From Lentzea kentuckyensis (GTDB lineage: Bacteria > Actinomycetota > Actinomycetes > Mycobacteriales > Pseudonocardiaceae), in assembly GCF_002150765.1 (NCBI RefSeq), contig NZ_MUYM01000018.1:1-64000 (forward strand): DNA of 64,000 bases. The letters run 5' to 3'. Shown here piece after piece: positions 34,103 to 43,500 of this stretch. Numbering within the stretch: position 1 is the stretch's first letter; every line of letters begins with the position of its first letter. The translations under genes and the position numbers were made by a program. The notes under the pieces are model-generated. The model was not told where the DNA came from. It ran no database searches and saw only the letters and a list, made by a program, of their open reading frames with translations.

Positions 34103-34590
34103 CGCCGCACCAACGCCTTCAGCACATCGGTGTCCAGGTCGAAGTCCGTGACGTCGGCGGGCAGCGAAGCCTCGTTCAGGAACAACGCCTGCGGCACCAG
34201 CGCACCCAGTTCGGTCAGCACCGGCCGCAGATGCACCTCGACGGCCAGCGCGTGCCTGTCCGACGCGGCGATCTGCAACGGCACGACGACCTTGCCCTTG
34301 AGCCACCCGGAGGGCGCCTGGTCCAGCACCGCCTTCAGCAGACCGGTGTACGCGGCCTTGTACGTCGGCGTGGCCACCACGAGCACGTCGGCCTGCCCCA
34401 ACGTCTGGAGCGCGGCCTTGATCGTGTCCGGCTCCGTGAACACGGAGGGGGCGAGCGTCGCCGCGTCCACCACCGGTCCGTCGACGGGCACGCCCAGCGT
34501 CGCGGCCAGGGCCTCGCGCAGGGCCAGGGCAGCCTGCAGCGTGCGCGAGGCCGGCCGCGGGTTGCCGACCAGAACACCGATCTGCGTCAT
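34099..34590 (-). CDS. NADPH-dependent FMN reductase (SsuE/MsuE-like)
   Basis: A 163-residue flavodoxin-fold reductase starting IGVLVGNPRPASRT, with the flavin-binding TPTYKAAYTGLLKAVLDQ loop typical of SsuE/MsuE. It would supply reduced FMN to an LLM monooxygenase. The start is ATG 34590; the open frame extends upstream but has no family similarity there. With the split-barrel reductase behind it, the window encodes two flavin reductases for one visible monooxygenase. Confidence 0.88.
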   Translation of the reverse strand: MTQIGVLVGNPRPASRTLQAALALREALAATLGVPVDGPVVDAATLAPSVFTEPDTIKAALQTLGQADVLVVATPTYKAAYTGLLKAVLDQAPSGWLKGKVVVPLQIAASDRHALAVEVHLRPVLTELGALVPQALFLNEASLPADVTDFDLDTDVLKALVRR

Positions 34591-34645
34591 GCCTCCAGCA
34601 CAGCCGCAAGCCGGGGGACCGTCAACCCGCGTCCACCACGCGGGA

Positions 34646-36301
34646 CTACTTGACCGCGTCGGCCGCCGAACGTCCGGCCACGCGCCCGGAGAACAGGCAG
34701 CCGCCGAGGAAGGTTCCTTCCAGCGCGCGGTATCCGTGCACGCCGCCACCACCGAACCCGGCGGCCTCACCGGCGGCGTAGAGGCCTGGCAGCACCTCGC
34801 CGGAGGTGTCGAGCACGCGCGACGACAGGTCGGTGTGCAGGCCTCCCAACGTCTTCCGCGTGATCACCGACAGTCGCACGGCGATCAGCGGGCCGGCCTT
34901 GGGGTCCAGCAACCGGTGCGGCTCGACCACGCGGATCAGCTTGTCCGTGAGGAAGTGCCGCGCCGCGCGGATCGCGTTGACCTGCATGTCCTTGCCGAGT
35001 CCGGACGTGACCTGCCGGTCGCGCTCGACGATGATCTGCTCCAGCGCGGCGGCGTCGATGCGGTCGTCGCCGGTCAGCGCGTTCATGCCGCGGGCCAGGT
35101 CGGCAACGGTTCCGGCCTGGATGAACTCCTTCGACTTCTGCGCGAACGCCTCGACCGGCGCGACAGCTCCTGGCAACGCGCGCTTGAGCACCGCGCGGGT
35201 GTCCTTGCCCGTCAGGTCCGGGTTCTGCTCGGAGCCAGACAGCGCGAACTCCTTGCCGATGATCTTCTTGTTCAGCACGAACCACGAGTGCTCGTGGCCG
35301 TGCGTCGTGATGTGCTGCAACGACCCCAGCGCGTCGAAGCCGGGGAACAGCGGGATGGGCAGCCGGTTGCCGTCCGCGTCGAGCCACAGCGGCGACGGGC
35401 CGGGCAGGATCCGGATGCCGTGCTTGCCCCACACCGGCGCGTAGTTCGCGATGCCCTCGGGGTAGTGCCACATGCGGTCGGCGTTGATGATCGACGCGCC
35501 CGCCTTCTGCGCGATCTCCATCATGTGCCCGTCCACGAAGTCCGGCACGCCGGACAGCATGAACTTCGGCGGCGTGCCCATCCGCTCCGGCCAGTTCCTG
35601 CGCACGAGGTCGTGGTTGCCGCCGATGCCGCCGGACGTGACGATCACGGCCTGCGCGGACAGCGAGAAGTCGCCGACGACCGTCCGCGAGCTCGGTTCGG
35701 CGCGGTTCACCGACGACGGTTCCAGCACCTCGCCGGACACGCCGTCGCACACGCCGTTGGTGACGTTGATGCCGGTGACCCGGTGCCGGAACTTGAGCGT
35801 CACGAGCCCCTTGGCCACGCCCTCCCGCACCCGCCGCTCGAACGGCTCGACCACGCCCGGTCCGGTGCCCCAGGTGACGTGGAACCGCGGCACCGAGTTG
35901 CCGTGGCCGTTGGAGAGGTAGCCGCCGCGCTCGGCCCACTGCACGAACGGGAACCAGCGCACGCCCATGTTGTAGAGCCACGAGCGCTTCTCGCCGGCGG
36001 CGAAGTCCACATAGGCCTGTGCCCACAGCCGCGGCCAGTGGTCGCTGTCGCGGTCGAACGCCGCCGAGCCCATCCAGTCCTGCAGTGCCAGATCGTGCGA
36101 GTCCTTGACCCGGAGCCTGCGCTGCTCTGGAGTGTCCACCAGGAACAACCCGCCGAACGACCACCAGGCCTGGCCGCCGAGCGTCGCCTCCGGCTCCTGG
36201 TCGAGGAGGATGACCTTGCGGCCGGCGTCTGCGAGCTCCGCGGTCGCGACGAGACCTGCGAGGCCCGCGCCGACGACGATGACATCCGCGTCATGTGCCA
36301 T
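34646..36301 (-). CDS. FAD-binding dehydrogenase (KstD-like)
   Basis: A 551-residue flavoprotein of the 3-ketosteroid-dehydrogenase/fumarate-reductase superfamily. The N-terminal FAD site is DVIVVGAGLAGLVATAELAD and the C-terminal FAD block is LPGLYAAGEAAGFGGGG, with RALEGTFLGGCLFSGR after it. The closest group is the generic actinobacterial FAD-binding dehydrogenase rather than true KstD. ATG 36301 lies 6 bases after TATGCT (36313-36308, minus strand), indicating a leaderless start. The substrate is unknown. Confidence 0.85.
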   Translation of the reverse strand: MAHDADVIVVGAGLAGLVATAELADAGRKVILLDQEPEATLGGQAWWSFGGLFLVDTPEQRRLRVKDSHDLALQDWMGSAAFDRDSDHWPRLWAQAYVDFAAGEKRSWLYNMGVRWFPFVQWAERGGYLSNGHGNSVPRFHVTWGTGPGVVEPFERRVREGVAKGLVTLKFRHRVTGINVTNGVCDGVSGEVLEPSSVNRAEPSSRTVVGDFSLSAQAVIVTSGGIGGNHDLVRRNWPERMGTPPKFMLSGVPDFVDGHMMEIAQKAGASIINADRMWHYPEGIANYAPVWGKHGIRILPGPSPLWLDADGNRLPIPLFPGFDALGSLQHITTHGHEHSWFVLNKKIIGKEFALSGSEQNPDLTGKDTRAVLKRALPGAVAPVEAFAQKSKEFIQAGTVADLARGMNALTGDDRIDAAALEQIIVERDRQVTSGLGKDMQVNAIRAARHFLTDKLIRVVEPHRLLDPKAGPLIAVRLSVITRKTLGGLHTDLSSRVLDTSGEVLPGLYAAGEAAGFGGGGVHGYRALEGTFLGGCLFSGRVAGRSAADAVK

Positions 36302-36307
36302 CGGCCG

Positions 36308-36313
36308 AGCATA
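36308..36313 (-). promoter_or_regulatory. predicted -10 of the FAD-binding dehydrogenase
   Basis: TATGCT on the minus strand with 6 bases to the ATG at 36301 and no Shine-Dalgarno. No -35 is convincing. Confidence 0.4.
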
Positions 36314-36375
36314 GTTCCACCGCTGATCACGCACGAGACCTGAATCAAGTTCACTTTTCTGGGGAGAGACCGACG

Positions 36376-36795
36376 ATGACCTTCCGACCGGCTTCCGAAG
36401 TGGGTTTCAGCACCAAGTCCGCCAGGTTCGTGGCCCCCGGGTCCGTCACGAACGGCGAGTTCGGCCTGTTCGAGTGGCGGATGGACGCCCGGCAGCCCGG
36501 TGCCCGCCCGCACTTCCACAAGACCTTCTCCGAGTCGTTCTACGTGCTCGAAGGCGAGATCACGCTGTTCGACGGCGACGAGTGGATCAAGGGCGGCGAG
36601 GGCGACTTCCTGTACGTGCCACCGAACCGCCCGCACGCGTTCCGCAACGACAGCGACGCGCCGGTCCGGATGCTGATCCTCTTCTCGCCGGGGATCGCCC
36701 GCGAGAACTTCTTCCTGGAGGTGGGCGCCGCGAAGGGCCTGCCGCCGGAGGAGATGGAGGCCTTCTACGCCCGCCACGACCAGTACAACCTGTAG
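36376..36795 (+). CDS. cupin-domain protein
   Basis: A 139-residue single-domain cupin. Motif 1 is ARPHFHKTFSESFYVLEGEI (metal ligands His, His and Glu) and motif 2 is GDFLYVPPNRPHAF. A GGGGAGAG ribosome-binding site lies 7 bases before ATG 36376. Small cupins of this type are metal-dependent dioxygenases, isomerases or binding proteins; the substrate cannot be told. It is divergent from the KstD-like gene with a short promoter gap. Confidence 0.87.
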   Translation: MTFRPASEVGFSTKSARFVAPGSVTNGEFGLFEWRMDARQPGARPHFHKTFSESFYVLEGEITLFDGDEWIKGGEGDFLYVPPNRPHAFRNDSDAPVRMLILFSPGIARENFFLEVGAAKGLPPEEMEAFYARHDQYNL

Positions 36796-36796
36796 C

Positions 36797-36825
36797 GCGG
36801 CGCCCTCTGGGGGGAGGGGCGCCGC
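36797..36825 (+). terminator. terminator hairpin after the cupin gene
   Basis: GCGGCGCCC pairs with GGGCGCCGC across an 11-base G-rich loop, 1 base after the cupin stop. There is no U-tract, as is usual in actinobacteria. Confidence 0.65.
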
Positions 36826-37055
36826 ACTATCCAGGTGCCGCCGACCGCCACTGCCCGGTGAGGGGGTTCTCCGGTCATGTCGGTCGACGGCGGGTTGACC
36901 GCGGCGCGAGCACGCGACGCCTGCGGAAGGGCTTTTCCAACCTGGGGGTGTCGGATCGCCCTGGCGCGCAGCTCGAGCGCTCGCGGCCAACCACATTGTT
37001 GAACGTACAACCGGAGCGTGGTGTTCCGGTCGGCTTTCACTGTGACCAGGCTCAA
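36826..37055 (+). other. non-coding gap before the DUF6098 gene
   Basis: Part of a 304-base gene-free gap. It holds one short inverted repeat (ACCGGA 37010-37015 / TCCGGT 37025-37030). Open frames here cross the cupin terminator and have no recognisable product. I see no RNA gene. Confidence 0.4.
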
Positions 37056-37092
37056 TTCCTTCAGGTTTCCTTCAGGTTCGGCCGGGTACGTC
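37056..37092 (+). promoter_or_regulatory. 11-base tandem repeats at the DUF6098 promoter
   Basis: TTCCTTCAGGT occurs twice head to tail (37056-37066, 37067-37077). TACGTC (37087-37092) acts as -10 with 7 bases to GTG 37100. Direct repeats of exactly one helical turn over the -35 are the usual binding site of OmpR/PhoB-type or SARP activators. Confidence 0.5.
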
Positions 37093-37099
37093 ACCAAAC

Positions 37100-37543
37100 G
37101 TGACGACCGAACTCCCCACGATCACGAAACTCGCCGACCTGGTGGGCCACCTGGGTGACGACGTCTACGTGCGCTGGTCGAAGGGCCCGGCCGCGGACGC
37201 CGCCGCGACGTCACGCGACTCGTTGACCGGCGTGGAGCTGCCGGGCCTGTCCGCGAGCCCGCTGCGGATCGAACCGTGGTGGGGCGACCGCTCCCGCGAA
37301 CTGTGGGTGGCCCGCCGCCTGTTCGACTACCGCCACCTGCGCGACCTGCGCGGCCCCGACGTCCGCGCGTGGGTGCTGCGCGGGGCCGAAGTGGGCCGGG
37401 GCCCGGACAACGAGCCCCTGGTCCGCTGCCTGGAACCGCTCGCGTGGGTGGCGGACGAGGCCCTGCGGGAGTGCACGGACCTGGTCGACGCCCAGCACTC
37501 GGACGAGTGGGGCCCCCTCGACCGGTCTAGCTCAGATCGTTGA
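37100..37543 (+). CDS. DUF6098-family protein
   Basis: A 147-residue soluble protein with the conserved core VYVRWSKGPAAD, LTGVELPGLSASPLRIEPWW and ELWVARRLFDY that characterises DUF6098, of unknown function and common in actinobacteria. GTG 37100 is leaderless by position of the -10. Tandem repeats upstream suggest control by a response regulator. The 3' end overlaps the convergent coiled-coil gene by 17 bases. Confidence 0.82.
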   Translation: MTTELPTITKLADLVGHLGDDVYVRWSKGPAADAAATSRDSLTGVELPGLSASPLRIEPWWGDRSRELWVARRLFDYRHLRDLRGPDVRAWVLRGAEVGRGPDNEPLVRCLEPLAWVADEALRECTDLVDAQHSDEWGPLDRSSSDR

Positions 37544-38216
37544 CCTTGCGCTCCGCCGCCTTGCGCGCCTTCTCCGCGGCCGCCGCGACCCGCTTGGCGT
37601 CCTCCAGCCGCTCAGCCGCCCGGTCGAACGCCCGCTGCGCCGCCAGCTGATCGGCCTGGGCCTCCCCGAGCGCCTGCTCGGCCTCGTCCAACGCCTGCTG
37701 CGCCTCGGCCAGCTTCCGCTCCTGCCGCTCCCGGCGCTTGCGGGCCAGCGCGTCCTCGCCGTCGTTCTGCGCGGGTTCCGGCGCCGGCAGGGCGAACCCG
37801 AACCCGGAGTACTCCAGCCCCTTCGTGAGATGCCCCTTGCGCACCTGCTCGGCCGACTCCGGGTCGGCCATGGCCGCCGTGAGGGTGTTGCGGACCTGGG
37901 TGACGGCGTCGTCCGCGAGCGGCCCTGTCAGTTCCAGGGTGCGGTAGACCAGGGCCTCCATCAGCTCCTTGCGCTTGCGGCCGAGCTCCCGCATGGTCAG
38001 CTGCGCCGTGGAGAGGCCCAGCGCCTCCTCGAGGCCCTCGGGGGCGTCGCGGACCAGTTTGTTGACCGCCCAGGCGCCCACGGTGGGGCGGCGCAGGTCG
38101 GCGATGGCCTTGGCGAGGTCCTTGTCGTCGGCCTGCTTGGCGGCGGCGTTGCGGGCCGCGGTGAAGTCCTTCGGCGGCAGGCCGTAGAGCTCGTCGGCGA
38201 CCAGCTTGAGGTCCAT
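37527..38216 (-). CDS. conserved hypothetical protein with C-terminal coiled coil
   Basis: A 229-residue charged protein. The N-terminal 130 residues are helical (LYGLPPKDFTAARNAAAKQA, RRPTVGAWAVNKLVRD), followed by TKGLEYSGFGFALP and then a long Ala/Glu/Lys coiled coil (about 155-225). Homologues are common in actinobacteria, but I know no function. There is no signal peptide or membrane segment. It is probably monocistronic, with 27 bases between it and the upstream NB-ARC gene on the same strand. Confidence 0.75.
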   Translation of the reverse strand: MDLKLVADELYGLPPKDFTAARNAAAKQADDKDLAKAIADLRRPTVGAWAVNKLVRDAPEGLEEALGLSTAQLTMRELGRKRKELMEALVYRTLELTGPLADDAVTQVRNTLTAAMADPESAEQVRKGHLTKGLEYSGFGFALPAPEPAQNDGEDALARKRRERQERKLAEAQQALDEAEQALGEAQADQLAAQRAFDRAAERLEDAKRVAAAAEKARKAAERKVNDLS

Positions 38217-38243
38217 GGGCGCAAGGTAGCGCCTGAACAGCCA

Positions 38244-39746
38244 TTAGTCCTGTGGAATGTCGCGATCGCGTTCGCGCACAGCGCGGCTGTAGAGCTGTCC
38301 CGACTCCCCGTAGTGGTCACCGCTGTTCCAGGAGAACCCAGGAGCGGTTCTGGCCTCGTCCAGGATCTCGATGACGTCCTCGTGCCTGCCTGCTCGGGCA
38401 TATGCACGTGCCAGTGCGACGGCTGCTTTGAGCGTGTCTCGATCGTCAAGGCCCAGTGCTTGTTTCGTGTCGTCGAAAACCTGCTCAAACGCCGCCACGA
38501 CGTGTGCGTGCGGCTGTTCGGGGTTGATGGTGACCACCATTTCCACCCACGCGAGAGCAGCTTGATGGCGTGCGCGATGCACCCAAAGATGCGTTTCGAG
38601 CGCCACACTGGTGATTTCGCGCTCCAGGCGCTGTCCTTTCGCGTTCTCGCACAACACCTCGGCGTGGCGAGCCAGTGTCGTGCTCTCCAACTGGGCGGCC
38701 CGGTACAACCGGAGCCCGTCCAGGCAGCTCCTGATCAGGTCGGCCGTTCTTTCCAGCGCGTTGTCGTAGGTACCCGCGGCACGGCAGCTGTCGCGGATCA
38801 CCCTCTGGACCAGCCTGTGGGTGCGCACCCCGGACCAGGCGGTGTACTCGACGAGCGACGACTCGTACAGCTGGGCCAGTTCGTCGTCGGCGTCCCGGTC
38901 GAGCATGCCGCGTGACACACCTTCCGGCGCCAGCAGCGCCAGCGTCTCCAGGATCTCGCTGCCCTGGAAAGGTTCCAGCGCGACCAGGATGGCTGTGGCA
39001 GCCCCCAGCGGGTACGGGTCACCGTCGCGCCGGCCGAGGTGCTTCTCCACCGGGAATCGCCTGAACCGGGCGAGGTAGTCCGGGTAGCTCCAGCCGGCCG
39101 TCTTGATCCTGGCGGCGGCCTGCGCGAGTGCCAGCGGCAGGCGGCCGACCTCCTGCGCCAGTTCCGCGGCAGCGCTGTCGTCGGTGAGACCGGTGGCCTC
39201 GTGGAGGAATCGCAACGCGGTCTTCTCGTCGAACACGTCCACGAGCACGTCGCCGTTCCCGACCTGCGTTCCGCGTGCGGTGCTGGTGATCACCACGTGG
39301 GCGGCTCCGGCTCGCGGCACGTACCGCAGGACCGAGTCCAGCGACACGGCGTTGTCGAACACCAGCAGTGCGGGTCCAGGTCGCGTCTGCATGTGGTTGC
39401 GCACTCGTGCGGCCGTGACGTCGGCAGGGTCCTCCGGCCTGGACAACCCCAGCCGATCAGCCAACTCGGCCAGGCCGGCTTTGATCTGGTCCTCGGTCTC
39501 CGCGCCGACCCACGCCACCAACCACCCGTCCCGCACCCGCTGACGCGCGTACGCGCCCGCCAACTGCGTCTTGCCCACCCCGCGCTGCCCTGTCACGAAG
39601 GAGATGGGCGCACTCAACAACTCCAACGCGGGAGGCGTTTGGAAGTGGGGCGGTTCGAGCGGAATCAGCCCGGTGACGACCTGGTCGGCAGGGATGTCGG
39701 GCAGACCGCGGAACTCCGCCCGCAGCGGGAGGTCCTGGTTAGGCAC
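38244..39746 (-). CDS. NB-ARC/STAND ATPase with helical repeat C-terminus
   Basis: A 500-residue STAND NTPase. The Walker A is FVTGQRGVGKTQLA, Walker B ALLVFDNA, sensor HVVITSTARG, and the GxP motif VGRLPLALAQAA. The C-terminal 180 residues are TPR-like helices. There is no N-terminal effector domain, so it may act through partners or be a regulator. Such proteins switch between ADP and ATP states on ligand binding and occur in signalling and defence. It is adjacent to but divergent from a PH-type membrane protein. Confidence 0.85.
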   Translation of the reverse strand: MPNQDLPLRAEFRGLPDIPADQVVTGLIPLEPPHFQTPPALELLSAPISFVTGQRGVGKTQLAGAYARQRVRDGWLVAWVGAETEDQIKAGLAELADRLGLSRPEDPADVTAARVRNHMQTRPGPALLVFDNAVSLDSVLRYVPRAGAAHVVITSTARGTQVGNGDVLVDVFDEKTALRFLHEATGLTDDSAAAELAQEVGRLPLALAQAAARIKTAGWSYPDYLARFRRFPVEKHLGRRDGDPYPLGAATAILVALEPFQGSEILETLALLAPEGVSRGMLDRDADDELAQLYESSLVEYTAWSGVRTHRLVQRVIRDSCRAAGTYDNALERTADLIRSCLDGLRLYRAAQLESTTLARHAEVLCENAKGQRLEREITSVALETHLWVHRARHQAALAWVEMVVTINPEQPHAHVVAAFEQVFDDTKQALGLDDRDTLKAAVALARAYARAGRHEDVIEILDEARTAPGFSWNSGDHYGESGQLYSRAVRERDRDIPQD

Positions 39747-39789
39747 CGAACAATGTTAAGCGCCCGATTCGGGTAAACAGGATGGAGAC

Positions 39790-40332
39790 ATGCACACCAG
39801 GTGGAGATGGTTCCTGTTCGGCCTCGGCACCGCCGTCGCCGTCAGCGGGCCGATCGCGATGGCGGACGGTCCGTGGTTCGGCTACGTCTTCGGCGGCCTG
39901 TGGTCCCTCATGGGCGGCACGGTCGCGTGGCGCAGCTTCAGGATGGGCACCAAGCTCACCCCCGAGGGCATCAACTCCAGCAGCCTCGACCGGCAGACCA
40001 CCATCGCGTGGTGCGACGTCCGCGCCATCGAGCCCGCGCGGCGGCGGAACCTGATCTTCTTCCACACCATCGCTCCCGCGGTCCGGCACGACCGGGGCAG
40101 GGCGCCGCTGACCGAGCTGAGCCTGCTCTCGGTCAAGAAGGATTCCGTGCCCGAACGGACCGCTCGGCACATCGGCGAACTTCAGCGCGCGTTGGCCAAG
40201 CACCGCAACAACTGCCCGTCGTGCGGAGCGCAGCCGAAAGCGCTCGCGACCGGCCAGGGGATCGTCCAGCGCCTGCGGTCGAGATTGCGTTCGCTGATGG
40301 GCGGAAATAGCGATCAGTCCATCGTCCGCTGA
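39790..40332 (+). CDS. membrane protein with PH-like domain and CxxC
   Basis: A 180-residue protein. Two membrane helices (about 5-24 and 28-48) precede a bacterial PH-like region (LTPEGINSSSLDRQTTIAWCDV), where such domains contact the membrane. A basic C-terminal tail contains CPSCG, half of a zinc knuckle. GGAG lies close before ATG 39790. The function is unknown. Confidence 0.65.
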   Translation: MHTRWRWFLFGLGTAVAVSGPIAMADGPWFGYVFGGLWSLMGGTVAWRSFRMGTKLTPEGINSSSLDRQTTIAWCDVRAIEPARRRNLIFFHTIAPAVRHDRGRAPLTELSLLSVKKDSVPERTARHIGELQRALAKHRNNCPSCGAQPKALATGQGIVQRLRSRLRSLMGGNSDQSIVR

Positions 40333-40365
40333 CGGGATCCTGTTACACGGCAACGACGTTCACCG

Positions 40366-40414
40366 TTGACAGCGCCTTGACATTCCCCTCCATCAGCCCT
40401 TGACTGGAGGGGAA
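40366..40414 (+). promoter_or_regulatory. repeats and hairpin upstream of the subtilase
   Basis: TTGACA occurs at 40366-40371 and 40377-40382, one helical turn apart. A perfect 10-base-pair hairpin TTCCCCTCCA/TGGAGGGGAA follows (40383-40392 with 40405-40414). The hairpin may end the PH-protein transcript, and the repeats may bind a regulator of the subtilase. The remaining 170 bases to the subtilase start show nothing clear. Confidence 0.4.
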
Positions 40415-40583
40415 CTGCTCGTTCCACGGCGGCAAGGAAACGCGCAGCATCAAAACCCTGCGCGGACAAGCCACTGAACAGTCCAATGTGGATCTGAAGA
40501 ATGCTCCAGGAAGCCGATTGTCAGTCGCGAGGCGAAGAGATGTGCTTCGGAGCACTCTTTACCCCACGAAGGGCATTTGCGCC

Positions 40584-43500
40584 GTGAAGAACTGGAGACG
40601 CCGCACCGGAACGGTCTTGTTGACCGCGGTGCTGGGCACTGCCGGGTTCGGCTTCGCCGCCACCCCTGCAATCGCGCAGAACGCTCCGCAGCAACCCGCC
40701 GCGGACAAGCAGCTCGACAAGACGGACCGCGCGCTCGTCGACGAGGCCGCCCGCGAGGGCAAGGCGACCGTCGACCTGCTGGTCGCCGCCGAGGACGGCA
40801 AGACCGACGCCGCCGTCAACGACCTCAAGGCGCTCGGCGCCACGGTCCAGAAGACCGAGAAGGACGTCGACTACGTCAAGGTCACCATCCCGCGTGAAAA
40901 CGCGGAGAAGGCCGCCAAGCTGGCCTCGGTCAGCACGGTGGACGTCGACGGGCTGATCGCCCTCGACAACCCGCGTCCGGCCGGCATGGAGAGCCCCGCT
41001 CCGCAGAAGGCTCCGGACTCGAAGACCGCGCGCACCAACCCGTACATGCCGACGCAGGACACGCAGGCGGCGCAGTTCGCCACCGCGCACCCGCAGTGGG
41101 ACGGCCGCGGGACCACGATCGCCGTGATCGACTCCGGCATCGACCTGGACACCCCGGCCCTGCAGAAGACCAGCACCGGCGAGCGCAAGATCGTCGACTG
41201 GTACAACGCGAACGCCACCAACTCCGGCGACGGCACCTGGGTCACCATGACCAAGACCGGTGTCGTCGGCAAGTTCACCAACGGTGGTCGCGAGTGGACC
41301 GCGCCGGCGACGGGCGGCCCCTACTCGTTCGGTCTCTTCCGCGAGACGGCGGGCGACCTCGGCACCGCCGCGTCCGAGACCGGTGGTGACATCAACCGCG
41401 ACGGCGACCGCGTCGACGCGTTCGGTGTCATCCAGGACATCACGACGAAGGAAGTTTTCGTCGACACCGACGGTGACGGCAACTTCACCAACAACAAGCG
41501 GATGCTCGACTACAAGGTCAAGCAGGACGTCGGCTACTTCGGCACCGACAACCCCGCCACCCCCGTGGTCGACCGCGTCGCGTTCGTCGTGCAGACCGAC
41601 CGCTCGATCTACGACAACGCGGGCACGCCGTACGTGAACCTCGGCATCGCGGGCGCCGCGCACGGCACCCACGTCGCCGGCATCACCTCGGCCTACAAGC
41701 TGTTCGACGGCAAGATGGCCGGTGCGGCCCCCGGCGCGAAGCTGATGGCAATCAAGGCCTGCCTCTCCACGCCGTCCTGCACCAGCTCCGGCCTCATCGA
41801 CGGTGTCCTCTACGCCGCGCGCAACGGCGCCGACGTCGTGAACATCTCCATCGGTGGCCTCCCGGCGCTCAACGACGGCAACAACGCCCGTGCGGAGCTC
41901 TACAACCGCACGATCAACGAGTACAACGTCCAGCTGTTCATCTCGGCGGGCAACTCGGGCGCGGGCGCCAACACCGTCGGTGACCCGTCGGTCGCCACGG
42001 ACGCGGTGAGCGTCGGTTCGTACATCACCAGCGCGACCTGGCTGTCCAACTACGGCTCGACGACCGCGCAGAAGCAGAGCCTGCACGGCTTCTCGTCGCG
42101 CGGCCCGGCTGAGGACGGCGGCTTCAAGCCGAACATCATCGCGCCGGGTTCGGCGATCTCCACCACGCCGCGGTGGCAGGCTCCCGGCCCGGTGGCCGGC
42201 ACCTACACCCTCCCGGCCGGCTACGCCATGTTCAACGGCACCTCGATGGCCGCCCCGCAGGCGACCGGTGCCGCCGCGCTGCTCGTGAGCGCGTTCAAGG
42301 CCGAGCACGACGGCCAGCGTCCGACCAGCGCCGAGCTGCGTTACGCGATCCAGCGCAGCGCGAACTTCGTGAGCACCCTGGGTGCCTACGAGCAGGGCGC
42401 CGGTCTGTTCAACACCAACGCCGCGTGGTCGTTGCTGGACAAGCACGGCGTGCCGAACAAGGTCACGGCGTCGGTTCCGGTCAACACCGTCCTCAGTGGA
42501 CTGCTGGCCACCCCGAACACCGGTGTCGGCATCCACGACCGTGAAGGCGTGACCCCGGGCCAGGAGTACACCCGGACCTACACGCTGACCCGCACGACCG
42601 GTCACGACCACCTGGAGACCTGGAAGGTCTCCTGGAAGGGCAACGACGGCACGTTCAAGGCCGCCAAGACCGTGGACCTGCCGCTGAACACGCCGGTCCA
42701 GTTCCCGGTGAAGATCAAGGCGACGACGGCCGGTGCGCACAGCGCCGTCCTGCAGCTGGACGACGTCGAGACCCCCGGTGTCGACGTGCAGACCCTGAAC
42801 ACCGTGTTCGCGGCGGAGAACTTCAACGCCGCCAACAAGTTCTCGGTCACCAAGTCCGGCACGATCGCGCGCAACCAGTCGACCAGCCTCTTCGTGAACG
42901 TGCCCAAGGGCACGACCGCGCTGAAGGTCGACATGACCGCCGGTGGCGCCGAGGCCGGCAAGGGTCAGGTCCGCTTCCTGCGCTACACCCCGCAGGGCGT
43001 CGGCTTCGACGTGAACTCGTCCACCAACTGCTACAACCCGGACGCGGGTGCCGGTTGTGGCCTCGGCACGCCGACCAGCCGCACGGTGACCAGCCCGCTG
43101 GCCGGTGTGTGGGAGATCGTGGTCGAGGCGCGCCGCACCTCCGACGCCGCCGAGGCGCCGTACTCGGTGACCGCGTCGGTGCTCGGCACGTCGATCAGCC
43201 CGAACCCGGACACCATCGCGTCCGCGACGCTGGGCACCCCGCTCAACCGCACCTACACCGTCACGAACACGCAGGCCGCGTTCAACGGCCGGCTCGTGGC
43301 CGGTGCGGTCGGCAGCGCCAAGACGGACCGCCCGTCGATCGGCCTTGAGGCCAAGCGGTTCGACATCCAGGTTCCGGCCGGGGCGTCGCGGCTCACCGCG
43401 ACGATCGGCAACCCGTCCGACGCGGGTGCCGACCTCGACCTGGAACTGTTCAACTGCTCGACGGGCACCTGCGTGTCGGCGGGTTCGTCGGCGGACGGTG

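Noticed and set aside
34646..36301. True 3-ketosteroid delta-1-dehydrogenase
   Set aside because: No other steroid catabolism genes are present and the sequence fits the broader FAD-binding dehydrogenase group better.
36765..37097. A 110-codon minus-strand frame filling the gap after the cupin gene
   Set aside because: It runs through the cupin terminator and the DUF6098 promoter repeats and has no recognisable family.
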